In this document: one piece after another, positions 59,892-64,000 of the stretch
How positions within the stretch are numbered: the stretch's first letter is position 1
Layout of the letters: the number at the start of each line of letters is the position of its first letter
Assembly (NCBI GenBank): GCA_945885345.1
Contig: CAMCYP010000001.1
Span: 1 to 64,000 of the forward strand
Direction of reading: 5' to 3'
Source of the DNA: Bordetella parapertussis
GTDB taxonomy: Bacteria; Pseudomonadota; Gammaproteobacteria; Burkholderiales; SG8-41
DNA length: 64,000 nt
The notes under the pieces: model-generated
Told to the model about the DNA's origin: nothing
Seen by the model: only the letters and a program-made list of their open reading frames with translations
Database searches by the model: none
Translations under genes and position numbers: made by a program

Positions 59892-61275
59892 ATTTAGCCG
59901 CCTCCTCGCCCGCGATGCGTCCGAACGTGGTGCCGATGGACATGCCGATGCCCGCCAGGTACCCCTTGCCCAATACATTGCCTGCCATGATTTCCCCTGC
60001 TGCAAAGATGTTTTTGCAGGGCTTGTCGTCCTGCAGGATCATCCGCGACTTGTCGTCGACGGTGACCCCGAGATAAGTGAAGGTGATGCCGGGCCGCAGC
60101 GGATAGCCGAAAAACGGTGGCGTATCGAGTTTCAGCGCCCAGTGCGTTTTCGCCGGCGTGATGCCTTCGGTCACGCAATCGTCCTGGATGGTGTGGTCGA
60201 AAGTGCCGGGCCGCACCGCCGCGTTGAATTCAGCGACGGTCTTTTCCAGTGCATCCGGATTGATTTCGAGCTTGGTCGCCAGCTCGCGCAGGGTTTTGGC
60301 GCGGATCGGCGGATACACCGGCGGCATGAACTTGCCCATGGCCTTGGCATCGATGATCGAATAACCGATCTGGTCGGGTTGCCCCGCCACGAGGCGCCCC
60401 CAGATCGCGTAACGCTTGGGCCAGAAATCCTCGCCCTCGTCATAAAAGCGCTGCGCATTTTTATTGACCACGATGCCCAGCGACACCGCATCGACGCGGG
60501 TGATGATGCCACCGTCGTATTTGGGCGAGCGCGCATCGATGGCCACGCAATGGCCCTGCATCGCATCGCTGATCTGCTTCGCACCCTTGGCGAGCAGCAC
60601 TTTCAGTACATCGCCGCGGTTGTACGGTGTGCCGCGCACCAGGAAGTTCTTCGCTGCCGGACCCCAGGCCTGTTCCAGCCATTCGAGGTTGGCCTGGAAA
60701 CCGCCGCAGGCGATCACCACCGCCTTGGCGCGCACCTTGTGTTCCGCACCTTCGTAAGTAAACGTCGCCGACTTGAAGCTGTCGCCGTCGATTTCAATGT
60801 CAGTAATCTTGGCTTCGTAATGAATAGCGACGCCGAGTTGCTCAGCCGAGTGGTAATAGGCATTGACCAGCGCCTTGCCGCCACCGAGGAAAAACGCATT
60901 GGTGCGCGACAGGTGCAGCGTGCCGCCCAGCGGCGGCTGGAAACGCACGCCATGTTTGTACATCCACGGCCGGCACATGGAGGTGTGTTTCAGGGTGATC
61001 CGTGCCAGATGTTCGCTGGTCAGGCCGCCCGTGACCTTCAACAGATCCTGCCAGTATTCTTCTTCGGGATAGGTGCCGGTGAGAATGTCCTGCGGCTCTT
61101 CGTGCATGCAGCGCAGGTTGCGGGTGTGGCGGCTGTTGCCACCGCGGAACGGTTTGGGCGCGCCTTCAAGCAGCATGACGCTGCAACCGGCTTCGCGCGC
61201 CATCAGCGCCGCGCACAAGGCGGCGTTGCCGCCGCCAACGACCAGCAGATCCCAGGTTTTGTTTGTATCCAGCAT
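59878..61275 (-). CDS. tcuA: TcuA, FAD-dependent tricarballylate dehydrogenase
   Basis: A 465-residue FAD-dependent dehydrogenase of the fumarate reductase/tricarballylate dehydrogenase type; TcuA oxidises tricarballylate to cis-aconitate. Seen: the dinucleotide motif VVGGGNAALCAALMAREAGC near 13-32, RGGNSRHTRNLRCMHE near 44-59, VVIACGGFQANLEWLEQAW near 190-208 and the C-terminal FAAGEIMAGNVLGKGYLAG near 427-445. ATG 61275 gives the normal N-terminus; the frame is open 41 codons earlier without a good site. TcuB overlaps it by 14 bp. The next gene upstream on this strand is a Pht5-like gene (94 bp). Confidence 0.92.
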   Translation of the reverse strand: MLDTNKTWDLLVVGGGNAALCAALMAREAGCSVMLLEGAPKPFRGGNSRHTRNLRCMHEEPQDILTGTYPEEEYWQDLLKVTGGLTSEHLARITLKHTSMCRPWMYKHGVRFQPPLGGTLHLSRTNAFFLGGGKALVNAYYHSAEQLGVAIHYEAKITDIEIDGDSFKSATFTYEGAEHKVRAKAVVIACGGFQANLEWLEQAWGPAAKNFLVRGTPYNRGDVLKVLLAKGAKQISDAMQGHCVAIDARSPKYDGGIITRVDAVSLGIVVNKNAQRFYDEGEDFWPKRYAIWGRLVAGQPDQIGYSIIDAKAMGKFMPPVYPPIRAKTLRELATKLEINPDALEKTVAEFNAAVRPGTFDHTIQDDCVTEGITPAKTHWALKLDTPPFFGYPLRPGITFTYLGVTVDDKSRMILQDDKPCKNIFAAGEIMAGNVLGKGYLAGIGMSIGTTFGRIAGEEAAKYVRG

Positions 61276-61369
61276 GGATGGGCCTTCGCTCTTTAAATTC
61301 GGCTCTTGAAAATGTGCGCGGATTATACCTGCGGAGCGGTCCATGCTCACTCCGCGCACCTTTGCAATC

Positions 61370-62233
61370 TCACATGTTGAACAGTTCGTCCACGGCAAAA
61401 CGCCGCGGGATCAGCTGCTGCCGGAACGCATAGTGGATGATCAGGTCGAGCGTGGGCCGCAGCGCTTCAATGCCGGACTGGATGGAATCCGCGCCGGGCA
61501 TGTCCGGTGCCTGCGCAGCGCTACTCTGCAACAAGCGCACCATTTCATCGGCCACCCACGGCTGCGCGCGGGCAAGATCGCGGTGGATCACCACCACATG
61601 GTTCAGCGGCCGCACGTTGTGGCGCAGGCGCCAGCGCTGCAATGCAGCCTGCGGCTCGGGGATCACCGGCTGCAAGCGGCCGTCCTGCTGGTCTGCAGCC
61701 ATCACCACGCCAGCATCGAGCTCACCGGCATGCAGCATGCCGAGCAGGGTTTTGCCCGCCGGCGCGCGCATGACGTTGGGTGGCGCCACACATTCCGGCA
61801 CATGCGGATCCTCGAACGCCACCCATTGCACGCGATCGAGGTCGACGCCGTAATCATGGGCGAGGATGCCGCGCACCCAGGCCACGGTGGTCACCGAATG
61901 CGCGCGTATGCCGATGCGCTTGCCGGCAAGATCGACCGGCCGCAACACGCCCTGAGCGGCGTTGAACGCCAGGCAGGGATGCGGCGGAATCGCCATCACC
62001 ACCGTCGGCAGCAGCACCAGCGGTTTGCCATGGGCCAGCGCCTGCAGATAGGTCACGATCGCCAGTTCGGCCACATCAAATTCCCCGCGCACCACGGCCT
62101 TGAATGCATTCTGCGGCAGCTTGACTCCGGAAAATTCAAAACGCAGGCGCGGCGATGCTACCGTGCCCTTTTTGAGTGCAGCGGTATTGGCGTAATCGCC
62201 CAGCAGTGTATGCAACTGCAGCACATCGGTCAT
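61370..62233 (-). CDS. Pht5-like/ABC-binding-protein-fold protein 3
   Basis: A 287-residue relative of 4,5-dihydroxyphthalate decarboxylase; third copy in the window and closest to copy 1 (28904). Seen: LHTLLGDYANTAALKKGTV at 7-25, FDVAELAIVTYLQALAHGKP and GKRIGIRAHSVTTVAWVRGI near 101-120; these positions are shared by all three copies. No signal peptide. ATG 62233 has GGGGAGGAG 9 bp upstream. The C-terminal RRFAVDELF end matches RRYEVDELF of copy 1. First gene of the TcuA-TcuB-MFS set; divergent from Bug receptor 15 with 133 bp between. Confidence 0.86.
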   Translation of the reverse strand: MTDVLQLHTLLGDYANTAALKKGTVASPRLRFEFSGVKLPQNAFKAVVRGEFDVAELAIVTYLQALAHGKPLVLLPTVVMAIPPHPCLAFNAAQGVLRPVDLAGKRIGIRAHSVTTVAWVRGILAHDYGVDLDRVQWVAFEDPHVPECVAPPNVMRAPAGKTLLGMLHAGELDAGVVMAADQQDGRLQPVIPEPQAALQRWRLRHNVRPLNHVVVIHRDLARAQPWVADEMVRLLQSSAAQAPDMPGADSIQSGIEALRPTLDLIIHYAFRQQLIPRRFAVDELFNM

Positions 62234-62366
62234 CGGGAGCTCCTCCCCTTGCGTTACAGGCGATGTTGGCACGGCATCGTGCAGCCGCCGCGGGGCGCTC
62301 GTATAATCCCGTCACGGTCGCCGGAAGGCACGAGCAGGCCGAACAATACCACTGGAGGAATTTTCG

Positions 62367-63353
62367 ATGACCCGGCACTTCGCAATCGGAACACCACTGG
62401 CCGCTGCCTGTGCGGCGCTGCTGACACTGGCCACCGGCGCCGTGGCCGCCGAAGACTATCCGGTGCGTCCGGTGCGGCTGATCATCGGATTTCCGCCCGG
62501 CGGCGCCACCGACCTTGTTGCGCGCATCATCGCGCCCAAACTGGGTGAAACGCTGAAACAGCAAGTGGTCATCGATAACCGCGCCGGCGCCAACGGCACC
62601 ATCGGCGCAGAGCTTGCCGCCAAAGCCACCCCCGACGGCTACAACCTGCACCTCGGCACGCTGGGTGCGCTGGTGATCAGCCCAACCATCACCAAGGTGG
62701 GTTATGACCCGCTGAAGGATTTTGCGACGATCTCGATGGCCGTGCAGTTGCAGAACATGTTCATCGTGCATCCCGGGGTCGCCGCAAAAACCATCCCTGA
62801 ACTGATCAAGCTGGCCAAACAAAAACCCGGTGCACTGAGTTATGCGTCATCGGGACTCGGCAGCCCCGGCCACCTTGCCGGCGAATTGTTCAAGACCATG
62901 GCCAGGGTGGACATGGTGCACATCCCGTATAAAGGTGGTGGTCCCGCCCTGTCCGATCTGCTGGGCGGACAGATTCCCGTGTTCGTTGCCGTTATATCCA
63001 CCGGGGTACCACCGGTTAAAGCCGGCCGCGCCGTAGCACTTGCCGTAACCGGCGCCAAACGTTCACCGGCACTGCCGGAAGTACCGACGGTCGCCGAAAC
63101 GCCTGGCCTCAAAGGTTATGAAGCCAGCAATTGGTACGGCATGCTCGCCCCGGCCGACACACCAAAGCCGGTGATCGACCGCCTGCATAAAGACTTGACC
63201 ATGGTGCTGCAATCACCGGAAGTGCGCGACCCGCTGCTCGCTCGTGGCATCGAGACTGTGGTCTCGACGCCGGAGGCGTTCACGGCTTACATCAAGTCGG
63301 AAACGGTGAAATGGAACAAGGTCATCCGCGCAGCAAATCTGAAACCCAACTGA
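62367..63353 (+). CDS. Bug/TctC periplasmic solute receptor 15
   Basis: A 328-residue Bug receptor, ATG 62367 with GGAGGAA 6 bp upstream. Signal peptide 1-27 (GAVA|A), GFPPGGATD (41-49), DNRAGANGTIGAE, TPDGYNLHLGTLGALVISPT and IPYKGGGPAL. It is related to receptor 10. Divergent from the Pht5-like gene that leads the tcuA-tcuB operon; a shared promoter region of 133 bp would let it be induced together with the tricarballylate genes (inference). It converges with the MFS gene at 63365. Confidence 0.94.
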   Translation: MTRHFAIGTPLAAACAALLTLATGAVAAEDYPVRPVRLIIGFPPGGATDLVARIIAPKLGETLKQQVVIDNRAGANGTIGAELAAKATPDGYNLHLGTLGALVISPTITKVGYDPLKDFATISMAVQLQNMFIVHPGVAAKTIPELIKLAKQKPGALSYASSGLGSPGHLAGELFKTMARVDMVHIPYKGGGPALSDLLGGQIPVFVAVISTGVPPVKAGRAVALAVTGAKRSPALPEVPTVAETPGLKGYEASNWYGMLAPADTPKPVIDRLHKDLTMVLQSPEVRDPLLARGIETVVSTPEAFTAYIKSETVKWNKVIRAANLKPN

Positions 63354-63364
63354 GCATCGGGTCA

Positions 63365-64000
63365 CTACGCCGGCTGTTGTCCTGACCTGACTGCACGCAG
63401 CCACAGCACCAGCCCGCCGCTCATGGCGAGTATGGTCAGCGCAAAATAAACGCGCAGCCCCAGTGACGGCCCGATCAGGCCCGCGGCAAACGGCGCGACC
63501 CCCATCGCAAAAAACTGGAAGGCGGTTGAATACGAAATCGCCCGCGCATCCGTACCGGCGGGCGCATGCATGCGGATCAGCTGCACAATCGCCGTCGGCA
63601 TCGCCGCCGCGGTGAGTCCGAAGGCCGCACGCGACAGCACCAGTTGCAGCGGCGTTTCGATGAACAGCAGTGGCAGATGGGTCACGATGGTCGCAACCGA
63701 GGCGAATACCAGCACCTTGCCGGGCCCGATGCGGTCGATGGCCCACCCCCACAACGGCAGCGCGATCACGGTGCCAACGGCCATCGCCATCGCCGCCGCC
63801 CCCACCCAGAATGCTTCCTCCGCGGCATCGGCGCCCTGCGCCTCGAGCAGCCGCAGCACGAATATCGTGATCACCGTCACGCCGCCGTACCACATGATCA
63901 TGAACAGGAAGTTGAGCAGATAAAGCAGGCCGATGCGCGGCAGCGCGAGCATGTCGCGCAGGCCGCTGATCCAGCGCGCGCGCCAGGGGCCGGCCGCCAG
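63365..64000 (-). CDS. MFS transporter (5' end outside window)
   Basis: The C-terminal half of a major facilitator protein; the frame is open to base 64000 without a start, so the N-terminal half is missing. Visible: about six membrane segments, starting with ARIGLLYLLNFL-type residues (LALPRIGLLYLLNFLFMIMW after the central loop) and GWAIDRIGPGKVLVFA near the middle, with the typical D-R-x-G loop. The end is WLRAVRSGQQPA. It is not closely related to the MFS gene at 57410. It converges with Bug receptor 15 (11 bp). Substrate unknown. Confidence 0.85.
   Translation of the reverse strand: MAAGPWRARWISGLRDMLALPRIGLLYLLNFLFMIMWYGGVTVITIFVLRLLEAQGADAAEEAFWVGAAAMAMAVGTVIALPLWGWAIDRIGPGKVLVFASVATIVTHLPLLFIETPLQLVLSRAAFGLTAAAMPTAIVQLIRMHAPAGTDARAISYSTAFQFFAMGVAPFAAGLIGPSLGLRVYFALTILAMSGGLVLWLRAVRSGQQPA

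Noticed and set aside
1-64000. CRISPR arrays, rRNA, tRNA, IS elements
   Set aside because: No regularly spaced repeats, no conserved rRNA stretches, no CCA-ended cloverleaf seen and no transposase or integrase frame. A short tRNA could be missed by eye; tRNAscan-SE would decide.

Overview
The window looks like part of a betaproteobacterial (Burkholderiales-like) chromosome. It is GC-rich, and its most conspicuous gene content is an expanded family of periplasmic Bug/TctC solute receptors, a hallmark of Bordetella, Cupriavidus, Variovorax and relatives. I count fifteen intact receptors plus one C-terminal scrap, but no TctA or TctB membrane partners. Almost everything else is catabolic: acyl-CoA dehydrogenases, class III CoA-transferases, aldolases, hydratases and hydroxy-acid dehydrogenases for organic acids and ring-cleavage products. 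No rRNA, tRNA, CRISPR array, transposase or integrase was seen.

Layout. 1-7845 (minus): two acyl-CoA dehydrogenases, an SDR and four Bug receptors, three of them tandem paralogues. 8046-9633 (plus): a CoA-transferase and a SugE/Gdx exporter. 10429-20040 (minus): a long apparent operon with LeuC/LeuD-like hydro-lyase, an enolase-superfamily enzyme, an isocitrate-lyase-type C-C lyase, an FMN hydroxy-acid dehydrogenase, an IPMDH/ICDH-like dehydrogenase and three Bug receptors. 20255-24291 (minus): LigI-type lactonase coupled to a Bug receptor, a truncated SDR, a BKACE enzyme and an HpcH/HpaI aldolase. 24463-28010 (plus): MmgE/PrpD, a PdxA-like dehydrogenase and a Bug receptor.

28071-35775 is a LysR-centred divergon. 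On the minus strand are a CHA-aldolase-like protein, a Pht5-like protein and a metallo-hydrolase. On the plus strand are LysR, Bug, LigJ, Pht5-like and Bug. Together with LigI this gives the lower protocatechuate 4,5-cleavage (or gallate) route: PDC to oxalomesaconate to CHA to pyruvate plus oxaloacetate. A LigJ fragment follows. 36030-38916 (minus) carries general genes: small membrane proteins, a cupin, a VanY-like peptidase and an SGNH hydrolase. 39124-42110 (plus): Bug, CoA-transferase, lipoprotein.

42242-45800 is a small defence-like island. It has a TumE/TumA-type toxin-antitoxin pair whose toxin frame is broken by an in-frame TAG, facing a visibly AT-richer two-gene operon encoding an NYN-type putative nuclease and a NACHT-type STAND NTPase. 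This is the best candidate here for an undescribed system. 46226-64000 returns to catabolism: an Ldh-family oxidoreductase, Bug receptors, an NDP-forming acyl-CoA synthetase, a crotonase, two membrane Fe-S/cytochrome modules (one is TcuAB), MmgE/PrpD, a D-2-hydroxyacid dehydrogenase and two MFS transporters, the last cut by the window edge.

An AT-rich intergenic motif (core AAGTATTTGTTTTTA) recurs about seven times, twice directly after a near-identical terminator-like hairpin. All calls come from reading the sequence and from family knowledge; no database search was run.
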